A DNA stretch of 64,000 nucleotides from Basidiobolus meristosporus CBS 931.73 (lineage: Eukaryota > Basidiobolomycota > Basidiobolomycetes > Basidiobolales > Basidiobolaceae), in contig MCFE01000053.1 of NCBI GenBank assembly GCA_002104905.1, positions 62,001 through 126,000 of the forward strand, read 5' to 3'. Made by a program: the position numbers and the translations under genes. Under the pieces are notes generated by a model that worked only from the letters and a program-made list of their open reading frames with translations, was not told the DNA's origin and did no database searches. Shown piece by piece: positions 22,887 to 33,560 of this stretch (positions are counted from its first letter, which is position 1; each line of letters opens with the position of its first letter).

Positions 22887-25800
22887 ATGACTTCTACCAG
22901 CAAACAGACCAACACAGGTATCTTCCCTGTAAAGGAGAGGTTTGATGGAGAGAACTACAGACTTTGGAGAATCAAGATGCAGATCCACCTAAAGGAAAGG
23001 AAGCTTTAGAATGTAGTAACAGGAAAAGAACTTGAGCTCAAAGGAACAGCTGAAGAGGTGGAGAAGTTTCAAGAGAAGGAGACAAAGGCCTTTAATGCCA
23101 TATGTATCAATGTGCAAGATTCCTTCATTGGACAAATCCATGCCTCAAATACTGCCAAAGTAGCATGGGAATCCATAAAGAAGATCTTTAGGGCAAAGTC
23201 AGTATCAAGCAAGCTGTATTTGAAACAAAAGTTCTTCAACATGAGGAAGAAGCCAGATGATGACATGCTGCAACTCATTACCAAAATGGAGACACTTGAA
23301 GAAGAACTTTACAGTATTAATGCTGGTGTAGATGATGAAGAAAAGATACTCTGTCTGCTTTGCAGCCTACCAGACAAGTATGAGCCACTCATACTTTCTT
23401 TTGAAAGCAGAGAAGACAATTTGACTTTAGACTATGTCAAAGGAAGACTTCTCCATGAAGAACCCAGATGTAATGATCAAGCAGAGAAAATCAAAGATGA
23501 TGCTTTATTCAGCTCAGAAAGGCACTCACAAAAGAAGGGAAAGCAACAAAACCAAAGAAAACCTGGTTGCTGCAACTATTGTAAAAAGCCAGGACACTGG
23601 ACAAGAGAATGCAAGAAGAAACAAGCAGACAAAAAACAGAAACTAGTGCAGGCAAACCATATAACTACTGATGAACAGTTATTTGTCACTGTACAAGAGA
23701 GTGCAAGTAACCAAAGTAATGAATGGTATATTGATTCTGGAGCATCACAACATATTTGTGGTATAAAGGAGTGGTTCAGCAATTTAAAGACTATTCCTGT
23801 ATGAAAAGTTTATCTGGGAGATGACTCTGCTGTGGAAGCTACTTCCAGTGGGTCTATACAACTAAATATGAGTGATAGCTCAGGGGCAAGTACAGAAAGA
23901 CTCACTGACGTACTCTATGTACCTGAGATAGCTAAGAACCTACTCTCAGTCAGTAAAGCAAGTGCTCAGAGACTGAAATTTGTTTTTACTAAGATGAGCT
24001 GCTCAATACTGAGTGAGAATGGACAATGATTAGCTTTGGGAATCAGAGATCACAATATATACAAGCTACAATGCAAGATCATTGTAGCTGAATATGTCAA
24101 TATTGATGAAACTGTTGAAACCAACTGGGAGACAATGCATAGGAGGCTAGGACACATTGAGGAACTGAAAATGAGCCAATTGGTGAAAAATCAGCTTGTT
24201 TGAGGACTTAAACACTCAGTTTGGATCAAATTGGATGTTTGTAAGGGATGTTCATATGGCAAACAAGCTAAGCAACATTTCAAGAGCTCCGAAGGCATCA
24301 ATACCACTAAAGTATTGGCTATTGTACACTCAGACATATGTAGCCCTGTGAGAACACTGTCCTTTGGAGCCAAGAGATAATTTATGATGTTTATTGGTGA
24401 CAAAACAAGATATACATGGGTGTACTTCTTCAAAACAAAGGATGAAGCTTTAGAGATGTTTAAGCACTTCAAGAACATGGCAGAAACACAAACTGGGTGT
24501 AAATTGAAGGTACTACAAAGTGACAATGGAGGAGAATACTGCTCAATGGAGTTTGCAAAATACTGCTCTTCTACTGGTATACTTCAACAGACCGCAGTTC
24601 CTCATACTCCACAGCAAAATGGAGTAGCAGAACGTGCAAATAGAACAATAGTAGAGATGGGAAGATCTATGCTACATGATAAGTGAATGGACTACAAGTT
24701 CTGGGCTGAATCTGTTGCTACCGCAGTATACATCAAGAACAGACACCCAACAACAGCACTATTTGATTCTACACCCTTTGAAGCATATACAGGCAAAAAA
24801 CCTGATCTCCAGTACCTTAAGATCTTTGGCAGTGATGTTTTTTATCACATCCCTGACAAAAAACGCTCAAAGTTAGAACCAAAGAGTAGGAAAGGGATCT
24901 TTCTTGGGTATTGTGAGGATACTAAAGGATATAGAGTGTATGATGGCAAAATTCAGAAGCTGATCAAGAGCAGGGATGTTGTATTTGAGGAGAATTCAGA
25001 TCAGAAAGCCACAGAAATCATTGGCCAGCTGCCTGATGATGCAATCAACACTAATGAAGAAGATACATTGTGGTGGTGGATAGGTCCAATGGAGAGATAC
25101 ACCAACACTTCTCAAGTGTTTTGTTTGTGGGGTGCTCACTGGGTGCAATAACCTCTATCAAAAGCTTGCTAGGAATACTTGGGTTCTGTCTCTAATCTAA
25201 TGTGAAGGGGAATAAAGCCACAAGCTTGTCAAGGGAAAACTATTGAGCTACAATCCCCAACTTAGTTGGCATCTTAACAAAAGTATGTGCTGGGTTCAGC
25301 ATCCTTTGAGATGACAATGTACTAAAGCTTCCAAAGTCAAAACAATTGTAAACTCCACCAGCAGGGACTTGATAAGAATGCAGCTGTGGTCAATAGTTGC
25401 AGAGACAGTAAAGTATCTTTGCCTGTACAAGAACAAACTTGGGAAAGAATCAAATATAATAAAAGATACCTACTCTGAGTATTCCTCACAAGTAGTGCCT
25501 CCAAGGTCAGTTGGCTGTCAGCGTGGTTTCCTGGGAGTGTCCTGTGGTCTGGGGTCGGAAGTTCAGGTAGCAGCAGGTAGTAGTGATCACACTAATCAAC
25601 AAGCTGATATATTGATAAAAAGGATGATGACTTATTGTTGAGGGATAGCATCCCTTGTATACTTTTCTTACTGGCTAAGTGATTACTAATCATGGTGTTC
25701 CAGAAGGTTCTGAATATCAATAGAAATCTTAATGACATCAGAATGACCCAAGAGTGTTCTAAGTAGGTGCTGGAAGGTTCTAAGAGGCACAGCACATCCA

Positions 25801-27850
25801 ACCAATCAGGAATCAGTATTCTGAAACCTGTGTAACATGGGGATTTCATATATGGTATGGAAATGGTAGGGATGGTGATACAGCTTGATCATGTGTCATG
25901 GGTACTAGCACGGGTACTTGCCTATTATAGAAGTACTTATAGCTAGAAATCTTACATAAAGTGAGGGGTAACTTATGCAATAAGGTAAGCAGGTGTGATA
26001 GTCAACCGGCTTATGGGATAGTACTGATTGGGTAAGACAAATGGGATAAAACTAAAATAAGTGTAGTAGAGATATAGGAAAGTAGAAAATAAGGGAATGA
26101 GCACATCTGTCAGTGGGTGTCACTGTCACCCCACTACAATGTACCAAATCCAGCCAGATACAGAAGATACTCCTACCAATTCCAGATCAGAACAGATTAT
26201 CCCAGTTAGGAGATCTACCAGATTAAGAGATACTCCTGGATCCTGGTGGCAGACATCCAATGATCATGAAGAAGCTTTTCTTGCCTTATGTGCCAAGCCT
26301 CAGAATTTGGAACAGGCAATGCAAAGTCCAGATGCTGCTATGTGGCAACAAGCCATGCAGGAGGAGTACCAATCACTGATCAAGGCAAAAACATGGGAAC
26401 TGGTAGATTTACCAAATGGGAGAAAGCCAATAGGATGTAGATGGGTCTACAAGATCAAGATAACCTCAGATGGTGCCATTGATAAGTACAAGGCTAGATA
26501 GGTGGCTAAAGGCTATTCCCAGATCTGGGGACTAGACTTTAAGGAAACATTTGCTCTGGTTGCCAAGTTTAACTCCATTAGGACAGTTCTAGCCCTGGCA
26601 GCTGTACACAGTCTAGATCTACACCAAATGGACATCAAACTGCCTTTCTAAATGGGGATTTGCAAGAAACTATATACATGGAGCAACCAGAAGGCTTAAC
26701 CAATCCAAAAGAACCCCATAAGGTGTGCGTACTTAGAAAATTGTTTTATGGGCTTAAGCAGGCACCTAGAGCGTGGCATAACAAGATTGACACATATCTA
26801 GAGGAAATTAGGTTCTCTTGTAGCACTGCAGATCACAGTATATATGTGAAACAGCTCAAAAAGGGTTTGATCATCCTAGTTCTTTATGTGGACAACCTAG
26901 TTATAGCTACAAGTGACTAAGAGGCACTTAAACAGACAAAATCAGATCTCTTCAGCAAGTTTGAGATAAAAGATCTTGGAAATTGAGCTATCTTCTTGGA
27001 ATCCAGGTCAAATTTGACATACCTACTCATGAAATTGTGCTGAATCAGTCTAAGTACATCAGGGACATTCTTAGATGCTTCAAAATGGAAAATTGCAAAC
27101 CTGCAGCTACCCCTCTGGACAATAACCCAAAATTAAGCAAATCTCAGCCAGTTAGAGATGAAAACAGCTTAAATATGGACCAAAGCTTCCTCTATCAATC
27201 AATGGTTGGTAGCCTAATGTACTTGATGGTGTCTACATGTCCAGATATTGCAGTGGCAGTTGGAATAGTCAGTCAATTCATGTAGAATTATGGATCAGAT
27301 CAAATTGGAGCAGTTAAGCAGATTTTCAGAGATCCACAAGGTACCATAAATATGGTACTGGAATACTCTGGGGCAGCTAATAGGCAAAAATTTAATGGTT
27401 ATATTGATTCAGATTGGGGTAGGGATCTGATTGACAGATGCTCTACCACAGGCTATGTATTTCTTTATGCTGGTGCAGCTATTACTTGGAATTGCAAGGA
27501 ACAACCAACTGTGGCCCTGTCTACAACTGAAGTAGAATATATGGCTGCATGTCAAGCAACTAAGGATGCTATATGACTACAAAAATTATTCAAAGACTTG
27601 GGTTTTTATTCAGATGAGCCAACATGTATTTACAAGGATAATCAAAGTTGTATTTCATAAGCTAAAAATCCTACTAATCATGGCAGAACTAAGCACATTG
27701 ATACACAGCATCACTTTGCAAGGGAAGCTGTAGAAAATAACTTAGTAAAGTTAGCATACTGCCCAACTAACAAAAAGGTGGCAGATATATTGACAAAACC
27801 ACTAGCTAAGCCACAATTTGAGAATCTCTGGGAGGAATTAGGATTAAGAA
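22887..27850 (+). pseudogene. Copia copy C gag-pol, interrupted by a solo LTR
   Basis: Near full-length Copia coding region with many stops. Gag-protease is open over 23058-23804 and includes a CNYCKKPGHWTRECKKK knuckle and WYIDSGASQHI protease core. The integrase core is at 24384-24686 (QSDNGGEY, QQNGVAERANR) and continues to 25065. There a ~1.07-kb solo LTR interrupts the linker before reverse transcriptase. Removing 25066-26139 rejoins the sequence exactly as in copy B (GAAGATA/TGTACCAAAT). Reverse transcriptase resumes at about 26142. Its polymerase box is YVDN (AAC at 26894-26896), as in element A. RNase H is at 27352-27576 (GYIDSDWG, STTEVEYMAA). Inactive. Confidence 0.87.
25069..26138 (-). 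repeat. Solo LTR of a Gypsy-type element (copy 2) inside Copia C
   Basis: 1070 bp with TG...CA ends (TGTGGTGGTGG ... CCCCACTACA). It is near-identical to 1935-3005 and, on the opposite strand, related to the 804-bp Gypsy LTRs at 3.1 and 5.9 kb. The target site in the Copia sequence is known from copy B, but the exact duplication is not clean (flanks TACAT and ATGTA). Confidence 0.75.
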
Positions 27851-27870
27851 ATTATTCAGTTGAGGGGGAG

Positions 27871-28239
27871 TGCTGAAATATTGGACTATTTGGTATCATT
27901 CTGCAGCTAAAAATTTACTTAACAATTCTGGACTAGTCTTGGTCACTGTGGGACTAATTTACAGCTCTAACTTTGCTACTTTCTTCAGATCTAAGATTTT
28001 ATGATTAGTCTCTTATAGTCAGGATCAAATTAGCTATATTACTAAGCATTATGAACTAAACCTGAAACTGTTACAGAATACTCCTTAATATTGAGAAACC
28101 CTTCTTACTTATTGTTGTAGCTGTAATATTGCTACAAAGGTGTAAATACTGAGCTTTTTTATTAATAAACAACAGTTCAACTATTACCCCTATTTCTTGA
28201 TAAGTTCCTCATAATCAAATCACTTCCTCAATTGAAATG
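27871..28239 (+). repeat. Last LTR of the tandem Copia array
   Basis: 369 bp from TGCTGAAATATTGG to AATTGAAATG, where the usual CAACA end is decayed. GATTA follows, matching GATTC in front of the first LTR. Confidence 0.83.
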
Positions 28240-28299
28240 GATTATACAATGGAGTATATGAATTGCACAAGGGGAGGTTGAAAAAGGAAATACCATTTG

Positions 28300-28680
28300 G
28301 CAAATTGGTATGGTAGCATTATACAGAACCAGCAGTAGGCCGTCATAGTGCTAATATAATGCCATCAGAGTCTTGCTGTGAGGCCTTCAAAATTCCGTCA
28401 AGTTTCTTGCCATACAAGGCTATAGGGTGTCCTGGTTAACTGTATCTATTTAAAATAGTTATAGAGCCCTAATAGACTGCAACAATACCATGAAAATATT
28501 GTCAAGTTTTATCCCTTTATTTGGTTGCAAAATTAGCAAAGCACTGTCATGATCTCATCATGAGATTGTTAGGAGTGTCACTAACTCCAAGCTGCTGGTA
28601 TTATGATGGTGTCTAAATGGAATCCTGACAGCTGATCTGGATTGGGTCCACCTGTGGGACCAAATTACTTTTCATAAGGG
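28300..28680 (+). repeat. Unclassified ~390-bp repeat, copy 3
   Basis: Aligns with 8268-8670 from ATTTGG(C/T)(A/G)AATT through GGACCAAATTA(C/T)TTTTCA. Directly followed by copy 4 in the same orientation. Confidence 0.5.
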
Positions 28681-28694
28681 TAATGAGAGATAGA

Positions 28695-29095
28695 AAATGA
28701 AGTACCATTTGGTAAATGAGTATGGTAGCATTTTACACAACTAGATGTAGGCTGCTGTACTCCTGTTATAATGCCAGAAGAGATCCACAGTGAGGCCATC
28801 AAAACACCATCAAGTCTCCTGCCACAGAGGGCAATTGGATGTATTGACTGGTTATGTCCACTAAAATAAATGTAGAGCACATTAAGACCATCAGATTTCC
28901 ATGCAATTCTTATTGGCATACTACTAAAACACCATCAAGTACTTAACTCTATTTGGCCACAAGTTCAGCTAAATGCCCTCACAATCCACTTATAAGACCA
29001 TGTAGAAAGTCAGTTATTCCAAGCTGCCAGTATTATCATAGCCTTGTAGTGAAATCCTGATGTTTGATCTGGATTGGATCCACCTGCAACTAAAG
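28695..29095 (+). repeat. Unclassified ~390-bp repeat, copy 4
   Basis: Starts ACCATTTGGTAAATGAGTAT and ends near GATTGGATCCACCTGCA. It is in tandem with copy 3, with only about 15 bp between them. Confidence 0.5.
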
Positions 29096-30022
29096 CTTCA
29101 ACACAAGCAAGCCAATTTGTATGCATGAAAAGTAACAGCATTGGTTGAGTCAGGAAGTAAGAGGTGGAACAAAGAGACCAAAGCCAATCAAGGAACACAT
29201 ATGCAGGAGGTGAGTGAGTGCCCACAATACACAAGTGAAAGGACTAGAAGAGACTAATCAAAGCCACTTTTGTAATGTTAGACTTGTTCTATTGTACCAT
29301 GCCAGGGCACACGGCGCAATCCGCGGTTGTAAAGAACAATCAGGCGCAATATTATAGCTACCAGAAGGCAGGATTGATCTTGGACAATTTTGCACTATGC
29401 CGGACAATCTTGCACACTGTGGCACAATCTGACACAATGAGGTTGGCATGGATGATTGCGCCAACTTGAAATGTTTGCATCATGTGCGCAATTGGATACC
29501 ACTATTATGGCAGGTAAAATCTGGTATTTGAATATGTTTCTTTAATATAAATGGAAATAAATGTGTATCACACTATAAACTACACTGATACTTACCATTT
29601 TGGTTACCCTCACTCCAATTGGATGGTATCTCAGTGATTAATTGGTCCAAATGTATCCTGAAGCTGGCAGCCCCCAATTGGCTCATTGACTACTAAAAAA
29701 GCTACCTGATTTGCCATCAAATATCCCATTTTGCCCATTGAGCAAGTAAATCCCAGATCCTAATGATTGGAAAAGCTGTCATAGCTAGCACGCAAGCAAT
29801 TGTGTAGGTGCAAAACAGATCCAATAGCTGCACTGGTATTATAGATGACGTACATATATGCAGGGTGTTTATTTATAGGGGTTCTGTCTCAAATGTGAGA
29901 CAACCTTGATATTACTTATATCAAAAATTTGATGATCACTGATTTGCAATGGCTCAATTTGGATTGCAAAAAAAATGGGTTGTCGGGATCATTACAAATG
30001 TGAGCAATTCAAAGCAATCACA

Positions 30023-31100
30023 TCATCTTCTCCTGGGTTTTTTTCTCACAGGGATTACTACTGAAGCATTTGGTAGTGACTCACTTTGCGCACATATACT
30101 ACTTCCTGGCTGACTATCATCTTGGCTACTTCTGTATTTGCAGTCAGTATGTTGCCTCCTAGTTGATGAGTACAATGCTGCAGCTTGGCAGTGCTGAATT
30201 GCTCCGACTGAACCAACTGAACCGGCCTGTAGTGCCACATGCTGATGCGTTCTTTTACTTGCCAAGGGCTCCGGTGGTTGAGGCACTTAGTGTTGGTCAT
30301 CATCAGTCCGTTCACCAGAAGTAACTTGCTGATGGTCAGGCAAAACAGCACACGCAGGTGCGCCTTGACGCATTGAGATGGCCCTTGGCTGAGTTCAATG
30401 TGATGCTGCATGTTGACGCAACTTGGTCCGCTCCAATGGACTTGTGTCTAAATGCGCAGTTTGGCAAGTGCACGTAGTTTTGCTCTGAAGCATGCACGTT
30501 GACTTGATGCAGGGCATTCTGGTAAAGCGTGTTGGCATGGTCTGGACTGACATGTGCCAGCACGCTGTGGTTGCAAGAGATGGTAGGGAATCCAGCAAGG
30601 TGTGCTGGCGCAATCTGGACAATGTTGCTCATGGTCTGTATTCTTCCTCCTGAAGCTCACCATCTGATTCCTCAAGGTATTCACTTACCCTCTGTCTGAT
30701 ACTTTGGAGCTGTTGCCTGGATGAGTCCTGTGTATATTGCTCTCAGAAGCCACTTAGCTCTACTAATATATCACATAGTACATTAGTCATTTAAGGCAAA
30801 AACTCATTTGAAATCTCTTTGGTTCCCAAAGTTGAGGCACAAACAGACACGTCTGGCCCATACTGCGCAAATTGCACGCAAAATTGTTCCTGCACGGCTT
30901 CTTTGTCAAATCCCCTCACTCTCAGCTCATTCTTGATTTCAATACTTGTCTTGTTATATATCTTCTTACAAACATTGGCTGGCATCTTGATGTAGAACTC
31001 ATGCCACAGCTTTCTACTCAAATACTTCCATCTTTGTCAACTCTCTGAGGTATCTAGTTCTGCTAGATTAGTCAGTAGTGCGCAAATATCTGTATGAAGG
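30023..31100 (-). pseudogene. Broken second frame of the Harbinger-like element (unknown function)
   Basis: One minus-strand frame can be followed from about 31100 to 30023 with only a handful of stops. Its best open parts are 31021-30791, 30622-30395 and 30286-30023, all in register. Three of the stops are TGA in contexts that a single CGA-to-TGA change would explain. The first part reads like a folded domain (LWHEFYIKMPANVCKKIYNK...), a later part is Gln/Glu-rich, and the end is basic (VRKKPRRR). PIF/Harbinger elements commonly carry a second, DNA-binding (Myb/SANT-like) protein. I cannot identify such a fold here, so the role is inferred from position only. Confidence 0.4.
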
Positions 31101-31613
31101 CTGATCATAGACACTTGGGCCATACTAAATCACTTGGCAAGAACTTGAACGGATCTGACATCAACTTTTCCAGTCCAGACCACGCTTGTGAGCTGGGGGA
31201 TGGGTTTTGTCTGGGTTGTACTAAAGATGAGTTGAGGCTTGGTATGGGGACCATAGCAACGGATTTGGATACTTATCCAGCAGTATATTGGCATCAACCT
31301 GGTCTTATATGAAATATATATGAAAACTAATGTGATTGTTAAATTTTCCATATATTATGCATGATGCATCTTGGATTGCATTGACACGGATCCAATCACA
31401 TCAATTGCAGATTTCCTGTTTGATTATAGACCTATGATTAAAGCATCAATAAAAGTACCAAGGCATTGTTTGCAGATGATTTTTGCAACATAATGATGGG
31501 ATACATGGCAATTGATGGAGATTTAACCATAATGTATTAAAAATCAGATAAATAACACTGATTGCGCCAACCCAATTCAAACCGCCTCCATACAATCATC
31601 CACCAATTTTAAT

Positions 31614-32498
31614 ATGACTTACTCATCTGAATGGTCTTTTCTCATCAATCCCATCACTACCACTGGATTTCCTTTTGACACATTAGAGGAGATCTATTCC
31701 AAGTACTGTGGACCATCAACCCCAATCTACTCAAGGAGATCCCTTGTTAAGCTTCTGTGCTATTACAAGAACTATTGCTCTACAAGGTTTCATCCCACCA
31801 TCCATGGCAACAAAAGTCCTAGAAGCTTTCATTCCCAGCTGACAGCAATGGAGAACCACCTTGCTGAGGGTATGAATGACTTAGAGCAAGCTTGGAATGC
31901 TAGGTTCAGAAGCTCCAATAGACTTCCATATCCCAGAGTGTTCAGCAACAGGTTCCATATCAGGAGTATTTTGGATACCTTCCCAGTGAGGATTAACAGA
32001 CCTTCTAGAGGGCAGAGGCACTTTTATTCTGGCAAGTACAAGGCACACTGTGAGAAGCTTCAAGCACTGTCTGACATTGAGGGTAACATCATCTGGTTTA
32101 GTGGGCCATTTGCTGGAAGTAGGCATGACAAAGCACTCTGGGTAGAGTATCATCCTGAATTCAGTAGAGGGGAGAAATGTATGGCAGACTTAGCCTATAT
32201 AGGAGAGGATTGTCAGAGATTAGGATGTATTACAGCTTATAGGAAGCCAAGGAATGGTGTCCTCAGCAGGAAGCAGAAGCTCTACAATGAGATATTTAAT
32301 CATTTCTGAGTGAGGGTAGAGCACACATTTGGATATCTGAAGAGATTCAGCATATTGGCAGGTAAATACAGAGGAAAGTCATATATAGGAGAAAACAGCA
32401 GAATAGGTAAAATAGTTAAGATACTTATTAATGCACAGTATGTTCATACAAGAAGACATCCACTGAGAGAAATGTGTCTGGAGCATTATGAAGAGTAA
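31614..32498 (+). pseudogene. PIF/Harbinger-like DDE transposase with one in-frame stop
   Basis: The frame runs 231 codons to a TGA at 32307-32309 and continues in the same frame for another 62 codons to 32498. DDE-type endonuclease features (DDE_Tnp_4-like) are in order: ILDTFPVRINRP with the first Asp, QRHFYSGKYKAHCEKLQ, then FAGSRHDKALW with the second Asp, MADLAYIG, and after the stop VRVEHTFGYLKRF with the Glu. The TGA sits exactly where related proteins usually have Arg (N..RVRVEH), so a CGA-to-TGA change is the likely lesion. About 294 codons in total, close to a compact Harbinger transposase. It would act on the inverted ends at 29281 and 32684, and possibly on the fold-back element at 7529. 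Confidence 0.75.
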
Positions 32499-32761
32499 AT
32501 AAAGCAAGGAAAGCACAATTCTGAGCAACATAAGTAAGATTGAGTAAAATTACCAGTAACTGTATCATACCACTGGCATCATGGTAGAAATTATAGTGCC
32601 AGATAGTGCCGTAGAGTGCCAGATTGCTCCAGCACCATAAACAGGCTGGCACTATGTGGCACTACCCAACAGAACAAGTATGTTATAAAGAGAAAATGAG
32701 ACTAAGTTTATTGTGAAATTGGAGGTCAGATTACTTTAACTGTCATTGTATAGTGTCTTAA

Positions 32762-32926
32762 TTGCATCAATACTTTATAGCAATGGAATTTGATTTATAC
32801 AACAGTCTTTTGATGGAATCATTACAGTTATTTTCCATAAGGGAAACAGCCAACAGCCTACTCTTTGAGAGCAAGGCCATAGCAGATGGACTCAATATCA
32901 GTTTTAACAATTCTGAATGTAAGATA
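32762..32926 (+). pseudogene. 5' fragment of Copia element E (protease/integrase linker)
   Basis: The plus-strand codons ending NISFNNSECKI correspond to the 'KATAEGLSFS..NSGCKI' part of the second Copia family. The coding sequence resumes at about 37598 (ITDQNGAYIALGIR) after element D. No LTR or Gag of E is visible further left. Confidence 0.6.
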
Positions 32927-33275
32927 TGTTGTAAGAGTCTTGGAGATATTGGAATCAGTTGGGAGGACAAGTAGATTATGTGGTTTTCACTTAATGATTT
33001 ATTTAATTTAAAAGCAGAATTTATACTTGTACATGATCTTGGCAAAACAAACATGTAGAATTGGGCAAGGAAGGTCCCAAGGACATGTGTGCAAAGTCTG
33101 AGGCTGCTTGGACAACTCTGAGAATATTCATGTTCTGGGTGCCTGGTGTTTTAGTGAAAATATTTTAACTAAATCCCAACAAGAAATTTGGACAGTATTC
33201 TCTAAGATTTGAAGGTAATGATCTAAATTACCAAGTTAGGTGAATATTTAGGTGGAATTACAAACTTTTACTACA
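32927..33275 (-). repeat. 3' LTR of Copia element D
   Basis: 349 bp, TGTTGTAAGAGTC to TTTTACTACA on the plus strand. A GGGAGTG tract follows on the minus-strand upstream side. Confidence 0.82.
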
Positions 33276-33560
33276 CTCCCACAGCTAAATGCTCATACTG
33301 ACTAGTCCTAATTTTGATGTGAGATACTCAAATTTGTCTCTAGCTAATGTTTTGTTAAGTATGTCGGCAATCATCTCATTGAAAGGACAGTAAACTAATG
33401 TAACTAGGTTATTCTCTATAGCTTCACCAATGAAAAGATGTCTAATATCTATGTGCTTAGTTCTAGCATGAAGAGTTGGATCTTGTATACATCCTTGATT
33501 ATCTTGAAGTAAAGTAATAGGTATTGTTTGACATAGGCCTAAATCTGTAAAAATCTTTCT

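Larger units (their letters stand above)
15234..28239 (+). mobile_element. Ty1/Copia complex: LTR-internal-LTR-internal-LTR with a nested element
   Basis: Three ~369-bp LTRs of one Copia family lie in tandem on the plus strand with two internal regions between them. The first LTR is split: 15234-15242 and 19969-20328 add up to exactly 369 bp once the nested minus-strand element (15243-19964) and one AAAT target copy are removed. The other LTRs are 22483-22850 and 27871-28239. The outer flanks are GATTC (15229-15233) and GATTA (28240-28244), a target duplication with one change. Such a three-LTR array arises by recombination between elements or between an element and its solo LTR. The first interior is heavily deleted; the second is near full length but broken. 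Confidence 0.85.
29281..32684 (+). mobile_element. PIF/Harbinger-like DNA transposon
   Basis: The ends are inverted: GACTTGTTCTATTGTACCATGCC at the left, and on the right the reverse complement ACTTGTTCTGTTGGGTAGTGCC. TTA precedes the left end (29278-29280), and TTA occurs just outside the right end (ATGTTA), compatible with the 3-bp TTA/TAA target choice of this superfamily. Inside are a DDE transposase (31614-32498) and a second broken frame on the other strand (about 30023-31100). The left end is rich in GCGCAAT/GCACAAT words, and the right end has GTGCCAGATAGTGCC words. The element is about 3.4 kb and unusually CpG-containing for this part of the window. Confidence 0.65.

Noticed and set aside
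25069-26138. Apparent DNA transposon with short inverted ends interrupting Copia copy C
   Set aside because: Its reverse complement aligns with the Gypsy LTRs at 3.1 and 5.9 kb, and the inverted ends are the TG...CA ends of an LTR, so it is a solo LTR.
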